Assembly (NCBI GenBank): GCA_030544235.1
Contig: CM060470.1
Location: 7,504,856-7,568,855 of the forward strand
Direction of reading: 5' to 3'
DNA from: Lepturacanthus savala
Taxonomy: Eukaryota; Chordata; Actinopteri; Scombriformes; Trichiuridae
Length of the DNA stretch: 64,000 nucleotides
Notes under the pieces: model-generated
Database searches by the model: none
What the model saw: only the letters and a program-made list of their open reading frames with translations
What the model was told of the DNA's origin: nothing
Made by a program: the position numbers and the translations under genes
In this document: positions 36,401 to 49,100 of the stretch, piece after piece
Position numbering within the stretch: position 1 is the first letter of the stretch
Layout of the letters: every line of letters starts with the position of its first letter

Positions 36401-39400
36401 CGTCTGGAGGAGCTTGGTTTCCGTAGCTCCTCTCCTAACATTAAGAAAATTGCCTTCCTCGCCTGGAAGAGCCTGATAGACAACTTTGCCCTCAATCCAG
36501 GTGAGCAGCTTTTTTTTTTTTTTTTAACTTTTTGGTTTAGTTTCCTACGATCATCATGTTAATTTCTTGTGTCACCCCTGAAGACATCCTGTGCAGCAGC
36601 AAACGTATGAAGCTCCTGATGCAGCCGCTCATGTCCATCAACTTCAGGACAGAGGCCCTGATGCTTACCAAGGTGGAGGTCTGGTGGTACCTGGTGGTCC
36701 AGCTTGGGCCCAACCTGGCGCCCAACTTTGATCAGGTTTGACAGCCTCCACCTTCGCTAAATGATCATGAAGCCATCCATGTTCAAGTTATCTATATAAC
36801 TATATAGAAATTACCCATCTTTTCTCGTCGAGACAAATTTACTTTAAAGCTTCATTTTGATTAAAATCAAGACATTTATTTGTACTCAACTTCTTCTTGA
36901 GCAGCTCAAAGAAAGTAGGGCAGTGGCATTTGAGTATTAAAGGAGAATATGAGCATTTAAAGCATTAAATCTACTTTTAACCGACACAGTTTCTCTTCCC
37001 TCACTGAAATATAGAGGACAGGGAAAAAGAGAGAAACTATTTATAATATAAAAGCTATTTATTACCATTCATTTAACCGCTTTGCTTACTCTTTACCTAG
37101 TGTGTGATTATATAACTATTTATGTATGTTTTTTTATGCTCCACATATCTGGAACAAACTCAAACTATACCTATTTCAAATCAAGGCTACAGAGAAAATA
37201 AAGTCTTAAAAGCATTTGAATTTCTGAATTCTAAAAAAAGAATGGTAGAACTGTCATGGCCCAAAAGTTCTGGTCTGAACCATACATAGTATGCTTTTAT
37301 ACGTGAAAATCACTACTTTTTTCTCAATTTATTTGATTTCTCATTAATTTCTCATTTATTGTTGATTTTCATTGTTTATATTTTCTCTCCAGGTTTCTGT
37401 CCCTCTACTCCAGAGCACCATTGGTTCAGACTCCTCTTCCGTCTCAGGCACCCCCTCGAGACCTGTCACTCAAAACGGCACGACACCCGCTGGTAGGTTT
37501 CTGCAGATCCACCCTGACACATCAGTCCCGACCAAAAAGCACAGACTGATGGTGTTGAGAGAGTATTTAATATTTCTTCCTCTATTCACTCCAGGCATCA
37601 ACGCTTCCGCTGACTCCACTCGGATGAGCCTGAACTCCAGTGCCACGTCGCCCTACAACTTCCCCTCCATCCAGGTGCTGGGCCTGGAGATGTTGCTTCA
37701 CTATTTTCTGGGACCAGAGGTTGTCGCCACGGCAGCGAAGCACAAACTCATCCTGAGTCTCGGTGAGAGTCAGAGTCACATATTATTATTATTGCATTAC
37801 CTTGTTGTACATGACACTGCAGTTCATACTGGACATGTTCATCCAGGTACATGCATCTGCGAGCTTGATCTTGTACTTGTTGCTTGTACTTTGTTTTGTA
37901 CTTCATGCTTTAACTGCAACCACAAAGAAATACTGGTTTTGGCAACTTAATGGACTGACAACGAAAAAATACACAAAATGAAGCACCCCAATTTAAAAGT
38001 CTCAATATACAACATGTTGTTAATGTGGTACAGATGTAATGATGGTCTGCGCAGTCTTGAAAATTCAAAGCTGCCTCCAAAATAGACAACCAAGTCACAC
38101 AAGAAGGAAATAACAAATAGCAAATCTTTGGAGAGACTCTGCAGCCAGACATTTCTACGTTCCGTTTAGGAACTGCTGAGATTGTCCGAAAAACGAGTTC
38201 TGGTCGCAGCTAATTGGCAAGTTCCTCCAGTTGCCCACACCCAGCAGGTTTTAATTTGTCAGCAGTTCAACCTTTGTGTAGGTTATGTTAAGTGGATAAA
38301 TATATACTACAGTTTCAAATGTTTTCCACATTTTTTTTCTCCCCAGAACCTTTGAAGCACCCGCTCCTCTATGGTGCCTCCTCTTTCACCAAACATGCTG
38401 CTTTGTTCATCTCAAACATCAGAGATGGCGTTATCAGTGTCGGCAAAGACGCCCCAGGTAAACCTCACAGTTCCACTTAGTTGTGTAACTTCTAAAAAGT
38501 TATTTAAATCCTCCTTCCACCTTCTCCATTTGGTTTGTCAGAATGTCAATGATTATTACCAAAGTAGAAATTAAGCCAGATTTATCAACTGGATAATCTG
38601 TCGAAGGCCATGTGTCTCAGACCACATTAATATGGAAACAGTGATAATAGAATTATTAAGCATTTTCTGTTTTTATTTTTTTACTTGTAACTGATAAACA
38701 TGGATTTGTTATTCAGGATAAGGGATTAGATGTCTAGACTGGTGCATTTCTGCATCCAAACTAATCAAAGTGTATCTTAAGTCTAAAAAACAAAATGCAA
38801 TATATGTATTCAATCGTTTCTTCTACCTTCCTACAGAGTCCCTTTTGGCTCTTTTGTGGACCAATCTTGTTCGTTATGTCAACTTAACTATTGAGTCTGG
38901 TAAGTGATTGAATGTTCACCCATCATAATTGGTCGTTCTTTTCTTGATGGCTGTGATTAGAGAATGTTAATCTTAAACGAGGTTAATTTGTTCCATCTTT
39001 GCAATAAAACTATCTGTTGCACTATGCTTTAAATGTGATTGTGGATGCTGCTCAGCAGGGTGGGCTCTTAAAGACGTGGGTCCTGCCCGGTAGCTCCACA
39101 TAGAGCACCCTGATTGGGTCTGGGTCTGGTCTCTGTCAGTCAGGAGACGGACCAGCGAGACCTCGTCCTCGTCTCCTGCCCGGCCCACTCTCATTGTCAT
39201 CAGTTTAAGTCAGAGCAAACGGATCCTTTTGGTTGAGGTTGCTGTGAAGAGAAAAAAATTCTGAGGGGTGTGTCCCCAATGATGTCTAACAAAACCTTTA
39301 ATCCACAAATCTCCATTTAACTTCCTTTAGTTTCAACCTCTAAGAATTTATTTGCATTTGGAGTTGTTTCTTTTCATTTCTTTTTAATTTTTATTAATCT

Positions 39401-40162
39401 GTGTTCACATCCCTGGCTGTCAGCAGGCAGTAAGAAGGACCGGCAGGGCTGTGAAGTACTGACACTGATGCTTCAGGCTCTGCAGAGCATCGTCACCTCA
39501 GAAGCTCTTCCTGCAGACAGAGTCCTGGTAAGACGGATCTTAAACATCTGCTTCAGCTTTTCATGTTCAATACTCGCATAATCACTCTCAGAATCCATTT
39601 CTACTAATTTTGTTTGCACATTTGTTGCTCCTCTGTTTTAAATTTGAAGTTTATGTTGCTTTATGACTTTGGAAAAATACACCAAAAAAGGCTGTTTTTA
39701 AAAAGTAAACCTTCAGTACAGGTGTTTTATAGTACTAATAACAGGCAGAATTTAAGTTCTTTTCTGTTCTTGACCATGTTTTTCCTGTTTGACAGTTTTT
39801 TGGCATTTGGTTAGGTTTCTTTTTTTTATTACAACCACAGCAACTTCTCTCACTTCCCTACACTGACTGATTTCATTGTGGGTGAAATGTCTCTGTGCCT
39901 CAGGTTCTGTTTGAAACCACAGTAAAAGGCATCCCCCCCAAAGTTCTTGGCTCTGCTTCCTACCAAGTGGGCAAGATGGATGTACTAAATGTGAGTGCTT
40001 TTGGATCAACAAGTAATCACATATTCATAAACATGCAAATGCTCTCAAAGACAATTGACAAAGCTTTGCCTGTTTTTTGTTTTCCCAGGGAACACCAGCT
40101 CTGTTCCTCATTCTTCTCCTCTACAACAGCAGCATGCTCTCGGCATATATAGAGGATGAGAG
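33477..40162 (+). CDS. rif1: rif1 coding exons 1-16: N-terminal HEAT-repeat domain, first part
   Basis: Exons: 33456-33592 (ATG at 33477), 33701-33779, 33880-33976, 34078-34208, 34294-34388, 34802-34991, 35747-35839, 36362-36500, 36584-36735, 37393-37492, 37595-37762, 38347-38457, 38837-38899, 39427-39527, 39904-39990 and 40089-40162. Recognisable conserved blocks are ETLED, RWAKLVIPLVVHSA, LRLWPLFVKLLGK, GGPFINSMLRLEELGFRS, KKIAFLAWKSLIDNFALNP, LTKVEVWWYLVVQLGP and KGIPPKVLGSASYQVGKMD. These form the helical-repeat hook that binds DNA and partner proteins. Confidence 0.93.
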
Positions 40163-43100
40163 GTGGGTCTGATTATCGTTTATTCCCTTCCATTGCACTT
40201 ACATCTGCAGTTTGGTTCTTTCAGTCCAGACCAAAGCAAAAAATAATCAACTTAATACACTTTAAGATACCATAATTTCTGGACTATTGAGCGCACCTGA
40301 ATTTAAGCCACATTAACTAAATTTAGCAAGAATAACAAACAAATCCCACTTGACTGTAAGCCACAGGTGTCCATGTTGCAACGATATATTGACGGTACAC
40401 TCATTTTTTTTTTTTTGTTTTAAATTCTGAATGTAAGAGTTTGTGCTACCATGGAGGGGATTTTCAGGACAGAGATGGCTGTTTGGTGAAACTTCTTTTA
40501 TTCACAAAGTCGCTGACCAACCACAAGCACAAATTATAATGAACGGTACAGTAAATCTCTGTAGCGATACAACAAAAAACAAAGGTTATGGTGCTTTCAC
40601 GAGGTAATAGAACTCCTGTGTGTCCTCTCACAGTCCTGCTGCCAGCGTTTTAATGGCTCTCGCTGCCAAGGGGAAAGAACAGGCACATTACTGTAAATCA
40701 ATCAAATCCACAAACGATTCCATGGTACTGCTTTTTAACCAAACCAAACCCCTGTCGCCCGTAATGTTAATATGGCAAATGCATTTTTCCAGCGTACCAG
40801 AAAAGTCATTAATCCTGTCCTGCGTACTAACACCACTGTAGTCGTCTTCTTCAATGTCGGAATCGAACGGCTTCAGAAAATACTAGCGTCCTTTTCGGCA
40901 CAAGCGGTCTGTCTCGCTCTTGCGCTTCCTGCTAGAGCGCCCCTATGTAGGCCATTAGCCAGATTCTACAGGGTTCAAAGAATGTGGAAAAAATTAGCGG
41001 CTTATAGTCCGGAAATTGCGGCATATAAATGCTTGAGTTGTGCGAATTATGTTTTATATCTTGTAATATTTGATAAATGTATTTATGCCTGCAGGTTTTT
41101 TCAGTGCCTTCAAACACTGGTGGGCTGTGGCTTGTCAGGACCCACTTCCCCTCTGGCATTTGGGGAAGCGGTGCTGGGGGCCATCAGCCACAGCGCTGCA
41201 TCGCTGCAGAACAAGGAGCAGCTTTGGAGGATGTGGAGCGTGATCGTCAGCCCGCTCACTGACACCATCACACAGGTACACACGGAAGCAGTGAAAGATC
41301 ACAGGACTGTGAGTCAGTGTTTCCCACAGACCAAGTAGCATTGTGTGGTGCTAGGGACTGTAAGGTGGGCCAGTGGATGAATGACTTACACAAAGTTTTC
41401 CAGGATGGTATCAATTAGGCATCCCAGTCAGTAACTGTTCCTGCATTGTATGTAGACTAATGGGAAACTTTTTGCATGAATACTGGAGGGACAAAATGCA
41501 GTAAGGCAACTAGGTAGGATCCTCATAATTGCAGCTATGCATGTGGGAAGGAGATCTGGTACATTAATAATAACTTGAGATCTCAGGTGTGTTTGGGTTG
41601 GTTTAAAACATCAGGCATGCAGGGGTTCTTGAGCTCTGTCTCTCACTCTCTACGTGTGAGCGAAAATGAATTGCGTTGAGTGGAGGAAAAAGAGGCAGAA
41701 TTAATTTGTAACACTTGGTTTTCAGTCTGTGGCACACTGGTGGGCAACACAGAACGATCGGTGTTGGGAACACTGGTGAATGATAACCAAACAGAACTGA
41801 TAATTGTGACACAAAATATAAAGAGTTCGTTGCACTGTGTTCATAAGGACAAAGTCACCGTTTTTAAATAAAGTTGACATACTTGTTTAATGTCTGAAAA
41901 TCCCAAATGATTGCTTTTCTTTCTTTTACAGTCTAATGAAGTTAACCAAGGTGATGCCCTGGAGCACAACTTCAATGCCATTTACTCTGCACTGTTGTTG
42001 CCAATCTCTCACCTACTCTGTGGCACGCCTCTACAGCAGGTCTGTGTATCTTAAGCTCAAGCTACTTGACCATTTATTACAAAGTGGCCCCACTGGCCCA
42101 ACATCTTGTCCAGCCATCAGGATTAGTCTGAGTCTGATTTCTGTCTGTGCTTTTCAGGCGGCCCAGAAGTCGATGCTGTCCACGTGGACCAAGCTTTACA
42201 AGGTGTTTGCCCGCTGCTCAGCACTGGTGGTCACAGCCGAGGAAAACGTCTGCTGTGAGGAGTTCTGTGCAAAGATGGCCAATGCATTGGATAAAGATGC
42301 GCTAAAGGTGAGTAGAACTGTCATCATGTTAAAACAGCAATAATTAACCTAAACAAATACATATTCCAATTCCATTTGTCTTCCCTCCAGGTTCCATCAA
42401 CGTTAAGCGCTGTTGCCAGTATTCTCCAAGTCATTGTGGAGTGTGTGGACTTTTCTCCGTACACACCCCAGTTTCAGCAAAAGCTAAAGTGTAAGGAATC
42501 TTGAATTAACCTTCACTCAGTCTTCATGATCTACAGACTCTCTTCATTTTAAATGAAGTACTCTGTATAATTTGTTTTCCTTTTTCTTTCTTCCAGCTCC
42601 TCATACTCCTGGAAACTGGACAAGAAAGAGAAATAAAGCTCTGGGGAACTTGTTCACCTTCCAGTCCCTACTGATACAATGTCTAGACGTGTATCTAGAG
42701 GGCCCTGAGGCTTCCTCCGAGGCCACAGGACTGGCCCTGGTCTCCATCTTGTCTGCTCTTTTCGTAAACCTGGTCCTCGCCAACGCTGTCCAGGAGGTGC
42801 TGACTTCTCTCATTCCACCTCTATCAGACTTCTACAAACAGGCAGCCAGTGAGCCGCCAAAATTCACGTCACAGATTCTGGCAAAGGTCAGTTCTTTAAC
42901 AAATATTCAAAGTTTTTCACAAAACCTTGAACTTTTTGTAAGCCTTTGTAATGACTATATCATCTTAACTGCAGCTAACACGTCTCAACGACTCTGGCTA
43001 CTCTGTCTGGATAATATTTTGGGCTTGAATGCAACTTCTGATTTCACATCCCCTGACTTGATTTTATTTGTTTCCCCTGTGCCTGATGCAGTTGGAGAAG

Positions 43101-46100
43101 CTTCTGGGTGAGGTTTTTGGCTGCCAGCTGAGCTGCTCCACTTTGGCCTACAACGATGAACTCCTGGCTCTGCTGTCGCCTCTGCTTTGCGTTTTATTTC
43201 CACACAAAAACAAGCAGCTCCGCCTGGTAGTCACTACCTTCTGGAACTCCACCTTTGCCAAATCAGTCAGCCTCAATTATCCAGATGAGCTCAGGTGAAA
43301 ATCTCCAGCTCATATTTAATGTTTCATTCACATTTTGATGTAGAATGAAAGGCCAACCAGAACTAAAGTAGAATATCTACATAGATATGACTAGAATGAC
43401 CTGTCAACATTGTATTTTTCTTTACACAGACCGGTACTGAGCCAAGTGAAGCAAAAGACTCCGATCATTCTTCCTGGCTTTGAAGTTATTGGTGTTCGTG
43501 ATGAGCTCAGTGAAACATATTCAGTGAGTTGCCCTAAACAACGTTTTTACAGCTTTTTACTGCTCTGCGTCGTCATTTTTCTTAACTAAACCCCTTTGTC
43601 TTTTCAGAGCGAAAGTTCCCAGTTGGAGACCAAGCTCAGCGGGATACCGGTTTCTTCTGTGGGGAAGAGGGACTCTCTGCTGGAAAAGGCTGCCGAGTTG
43701 AAAGACAGGAGGTCCACAAAGAACTTCAAGCCAGTTTCTGTAAGTCTAAACTCTGTTTCTAATATCCATTTCTCAGCAACAGAACACTACAAGATTTCTC
43801 TTTAACTTTAATATATCCTCCCAAACAAAGTCTGAGGATGTGTGATACCATGAATGTTTTCTGTGCTCAATTATCTATAAAAAAGTGTAATATTAAGATG
43901 GATATACTACAAGCATGTTTTTAAGAGAAAACGTAAAAAAAAACGTTATTTTAAGATGTTCAGAGACCGTTTTAAATAGTGTTGCAGCACTGTTCTCCTC
44001 TACTGCACCCTACAGTGCTGCATAGGTAATCAGCCAACAATCCTTAGTGAGGGAAGAACCTTCATTCTAACTGCTGTTCAATTGTGAGTGAGATGAATGT
44101 TTCTCTATTTCGAGCAACTCTAACAGGGTGATAGGTCTTCGCTTTAGAGGATTGTGTTGTCGGTTTAAGAAGTTGTTCCTGTTTTAACTTTCACATCATA
44201 TAAATATTAAATTGAATCTGCACAATTGTTTTGAACCAGAACCTTCTGTATTTGAATTAAGTAGCTTGTAAACAATATGTCCCAAAGTCATAAAGCTGCA
44301 CCTATCGTTATGTCAATGTGTCAGATATGTATTTAAACAACATTTAGTAAACACAGAAACCAAATACAATCACCGTCATGTTCCCCCCCCCCCAAGAAAT
44401 GCATAATAAATGTTTTAAATTTCATTTAAAAAAAGCGAGAAGTGTATCCTTCCCAAACAAAGAACTGTTTTTCTTCCACCATTGCACAACTTTTTAAAAA
44501 TGTTTTGTGTTACACTTTTTTTGATTTTCTCAGCAGACAAAGCTGGACTTTGGCTCTCCCAAGCCTCCCCGCAGAGAGGTTTTGGAGGAAGAGGCCTCTA
44601 TTGACTTTGTCTTCATTCCTCCTGAGACAAAGGAGAGAGTTTTGACAGAACACCAGAAGGAGGTGAAGAGGACTAAAAGGTTAGCTTTGTCTTTGTCCAT
44701 TAGCAGTGGTTTCACATTTGTTGCGATGGAAGTTGGTCTTTTGAAAAGATAATTTGTTCTTTTTTTTTTTAAAGGGTTGACATCCCTGCCATGTACAACA
44801 ACCTCGATGCATCTCTTGATACCACAGTGTTCAGCCAGTACACACAGAGCCAAGAAGATTCGTTGTAAGTTTGAAGCATCTGCTCCCAAAATGAAAATAA
44901 ATCCCCACTCTCCCATAAACCAGTATTCATAGAATAAACCATTTTTTCCCACAGGAGCAAATTGCCAACTGAACAAGAGGATATGGTTGCCAAGGAGGCT
45001 GAAGGCAAGGTAATGAAACACACATGCTATCATAAGGGGAAAAAAAACTAACTGGCCTGGGGCCCTTTTGAGTTCTGTTGTTCTCATCCTGCCAGAACAA
45101 TATGAATTAACCAACCTTTTAGACAGTGCTTTATAGCCAACATGCTCCATATGTAGTTTGAGCTTATCTGCAACTGGAGGATTAATTGATATCAGTATCT
45201 CTAGATCAAAAAGATTTACTACAGAAGTCTAAACAGATAATGTCTCTACAGTGATCTTGTTCTTTTTCCTGAGAAGTTGAGCCTTTGAGTCAATCAAAAT
45301 ACAAGAAAAGTACTCTGAGAATGCAGTCTTCCGTCAAGCATATTGTGACTCCCACCCAACTTGTTGTCTTATACTTACTAAATGCATGCACTATGGTGGA
45401 ATGAAGGATATTACAGCATGAAAAGACTTTTGGGTGTAGTCAAAGTCCCTTCTTAGTGTCTCTAGTCGACTCCGCCTGTTACGTTACAGAACTACAAATA
45501 TTTAAAGTGTTCAATTTTGGTTCCATCTGGGGCGAATCCTTATTTCTAGATCAATCTGTTCATGGTACTGTTCCCAACGTTTGCTGAAAATTTGACAAAA
45601 ATCTGGCCAGAACTTTTTGAGCTATTTTGCTGACAGACAAATGCTAAAATATAACCACCTTGGTGGAGGTAATAAACTTCAATGTCTATAAAATACTTTA
45701 TTTTGCCCAGTGAGTAATGTGCATCAACTCACAATATGATGCTATCAGAAGTGCACTGTAGGAGTCTCAAAACAGCCCCTGCATGTATTTACTCATTTAA
45801 AACATCTTTCTCCACATCTACACACTCTGGCTATTCCTGGGGCATACTGTGCTGTTCCCAGGCCGGATTTGTAATTTTTCCAACATGATCTGGGTCTCCT
45901 CCCAGTTAAGCATCCCCATACGGTGTCCAGAAGGTATCCTCGTCAAATGGAGGGAGAAAACACAATTTCCTGTAATCTGTTCAGTAGCTCATCTATTTCG
46001 TATATAGACGCACAATACTTGGAAAAACACTAAATTATCAAGCATAACATGCTTTTATGATGCTTCCCTTGACAACAATTTAGGCCCCAACTATGCGAAT

Positions 46101-49100
46101 CCGGATTTTTTTTTTTATCCGGATATTTTCATCCCCCGGTTAAAAGAAAAAAAATCTCCTTCCACACTCCGATTGAAAAATATCCTCGCCATGAATACGA
46201 TCCACCTAAAAGCCTGTGATACCATGCCAGGCCGGTAGTGGCTAGAACATTTCTACATCTATTGCACTGCTTCGTCAATAATCATTGACATGATAGTATT
46301 TATGTATTTTATTTTAACTAATAAACCATGTTTGCCGTATTGAAATGCTTACGTTAAAAGATTATGACATTTGAGGCTAGTTGCTGCTTAGACAAAATAG
46401 AAATCATTTTCTCCATCACTATAACCGCAAATGCCAAACTGAGTTGTTCATTAACTTATTTTGGTTAATCTTTGCACACAGATTTAATCACTTTAATTCG
46501 GTTTCTTTCAGGTTTCTCGGGAAACACAGGAGGCACATGAGGAAGAAGCTGATGTTCAAGCAGAGACTCAAGACTATGCAAGCCCCCAAGCAGCGGAGAA
46601 TAAGACGGAGGAGATGGTATCGGAGTCGGGAGATGTTTTCGAGGACGATACAAAGACTGATGTCAGAGCAGAAGACATGGACACAAATGCTAAAGAATCC
46701 ACCAGTCCCAACGTCTCTGGCTCTTCGGATTTGATCTTGGGAACTCCTCAGAAATCCAGCAGCCGTCGCCAGTCCTTTATAACTTTGGAGAAGTACGCTG
46801 AGGGAAAGGCTGCCAGCCCCCAAACTGCATCCATGTTCACAGGTCCCCTCATAAAGACGTCTGTTAGCCAAGAACACAGTGACGGCACCAAGACACCCTC
46901 CCCTCAGGCTTCCCAGACAGCCACTGGGCCAAACTCTCAGAGCTGCCACTCCTCACAGACGGAACAAATTAACTCACAATGTCCTGTTAACAATATCCAA
47001 GAGTCCCCTAGAAGGCCCAAACTAGACTCTGGGAAGAAAAGTGAGCCCGTAAGGCTGACTGAGAGAATGCCTAGTGATGTGACAGAGGATGAAGATGTTA
47101 TACCAGACACCCAGACTGAAGCAGAGGTCAAGGAGAGTACAGAAAAGGCTTCCACGCTAGAAGAGACAATAGGTCAATCTTCACAGAGTCTGGATGATTC
47201 TCAATCCTCCGATAACCTGACTCCTCCAAGTGAACCCAGGCGGCCAGGACGCCCGAGAGGCAGAACTTCGCTGTCTGGGGAGAATCACAGGGAACGGGAA
47301 GTGAAACCTGTGTCTTCTAAAAGGAGACGCTCCGGAGAGGAAAATGAAGGCAATTCCCAAGGGTCGAGCACACCACAAAGCAGACCAAATACAAGAAGTA
47401 AACAGATTGCAGAGGAGGAGAGTGGCAGATTACGAACGAGGGCTCAGAAGGATGCAAGAGGGTCTAGTCAAACTAATTCTCAGCTTAGATCACACAGGAA
47501 GATCAGACTGTACAATAATTCAGATGGTTTACTACTTAAACCCAAACAAAAAAGGAAAAGAGCCAAAGATCAAGATTCCAGTCAAACTGACCTGCAGTCA
47601 GACACACAGTCCGACTATGAAAGTCAGTCACAGGTAATTGACAGTGACCTTTGTAAATCACCATTGGACTCTGAGGAGAAAAAAGTTGAACCTGCAGAGG
47701 AGTCGAGTCAAACTGCCACACCTGAGCTGGAGCTTGTTGAACAGACTAAAATGGATGAAAATGAGTCAAAGAAAGATTCTCAAATTGTCACTTTTGCTGA
47801 AATTGATAATCAGTCACAAGAGCTTGTGGAAGAGATCAAAAATGTAAAGGTAGATTCTCAGATAATCTCCTCTTCCCCAAATAGTCAAGAGTCCCAAGAT
47901 AGAACTGCTCAAAGCCAGTTGATGGATAAATCAGAGGAGGTTGTCACAGACGAACAAAACACAGTAGAAGCTACAGATGACAATTGCAGTCAGGATGACT
48001 CTCAAGTGTTCACACTTTCATCTTCTGATAGCCAGTCTCTGCGTAGATCGAGAAGAAGTAAAGGGTCGTCTGAGGCAACACAGTCGGAAGACAAAAAGGA
48101 CTCCTCCAGAAGGCAGAGTAGATCTAATTCTCAGACAATAGTGCCAGGTGTCAGTCAGGCAGAGGGAAGAATAGGAGGTAGGACCAGAAGGAGCAAAGCA
48201 CAAGAGGAGCAATCCAAGTTGAGTCCTAGCTCAACTCCAGACAGCTCTCAGTCATTAGATGTCACAGGATCAAGTGAGTCCTCCCAAGGCAGAGCCAGAT
48301 ATTCAAGGCGAAGGTCTTCTCAAGCATTAGCAGGCAATATGGAATCTTCAGAGTCCGAGTCCTTGGAGGCTAAAGAAACCCCATCTGTTCCCAAAAAGAG
48401 AGGAAAGAAACGCAGGTCTCTTGCAAGTCCTCTCACTATTGAACCCAAAGACATAATTGAAGCAGATATTACTAAGGATGTTTCTAATGTTTGTCAAAAG
48501 CCAGATTCAGAAAGCATAGAAATGACTAATGTAACAGATATGCAGGATTCATCAAATAGCCAAGATCCCGAATCACTCCAGGTTATAGGTAACGTTGAGG
48601 AGCAAAGCAATGAATTATCACAAATGGAGATGGAGGCTGCTCTAGTCCTGAAGCCTGTTGTCTTGGAGAAAACGGAGAGTGACGTCACAAAAAAGCGCAG
48701 AGGGTCACGTCGCAAGAAAAACAAAACGGATGCGGATTATACCTCTTCACAAGAAAGCGACACTGGGGAACCTCCCTCGGCTGAAATGTTTGACTCCATT
48801 GGGATCGCCAATGAACAGACTCCCGAAGACGTTCCCTGTGGCCCACCTGATTCGTCTGCTGTGGACACACCTGCGCCCTCTGAGACAGCAGAGGAACCTC
48901 TGGTCTCAGAGTCCTCACAAGAGAAAGCGGATGATGTGGCCGAACCTGGTGATGTAGTTACAGAAAACCAGAAGGATTTAGATTCAGACCACCTAGAAGA
49001 CGAGGTTGTTCCAGTGGAGGACGATCACAGTACCTTACCTAGACAAGACCACGAGGACTGTGCAAGCATCATGGACGAGCCTTCAAAGGAGGTGGAGGAG

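Noticed and set aside
40620..41338. Plus-strand open frames running from intron 16 through rif1 exon 17
   Set aside because: The part before 41095 is the MITE; only 41095-41275 is exon and its frame is set by the preceding exon.
44530..45150. 206-codon minus-strand open frame
   Set aside because: It lies antisense to rif1 exons 25-27 and their introns; it has no homology and is a shadow of the real exons.
46488..46949. Minus-strand 153-codon open frame and other antisense frames within 46.5-49.5 kb
   Set aside because: Antisense shadows of the large rif1 exon; composition follows the coding strand.
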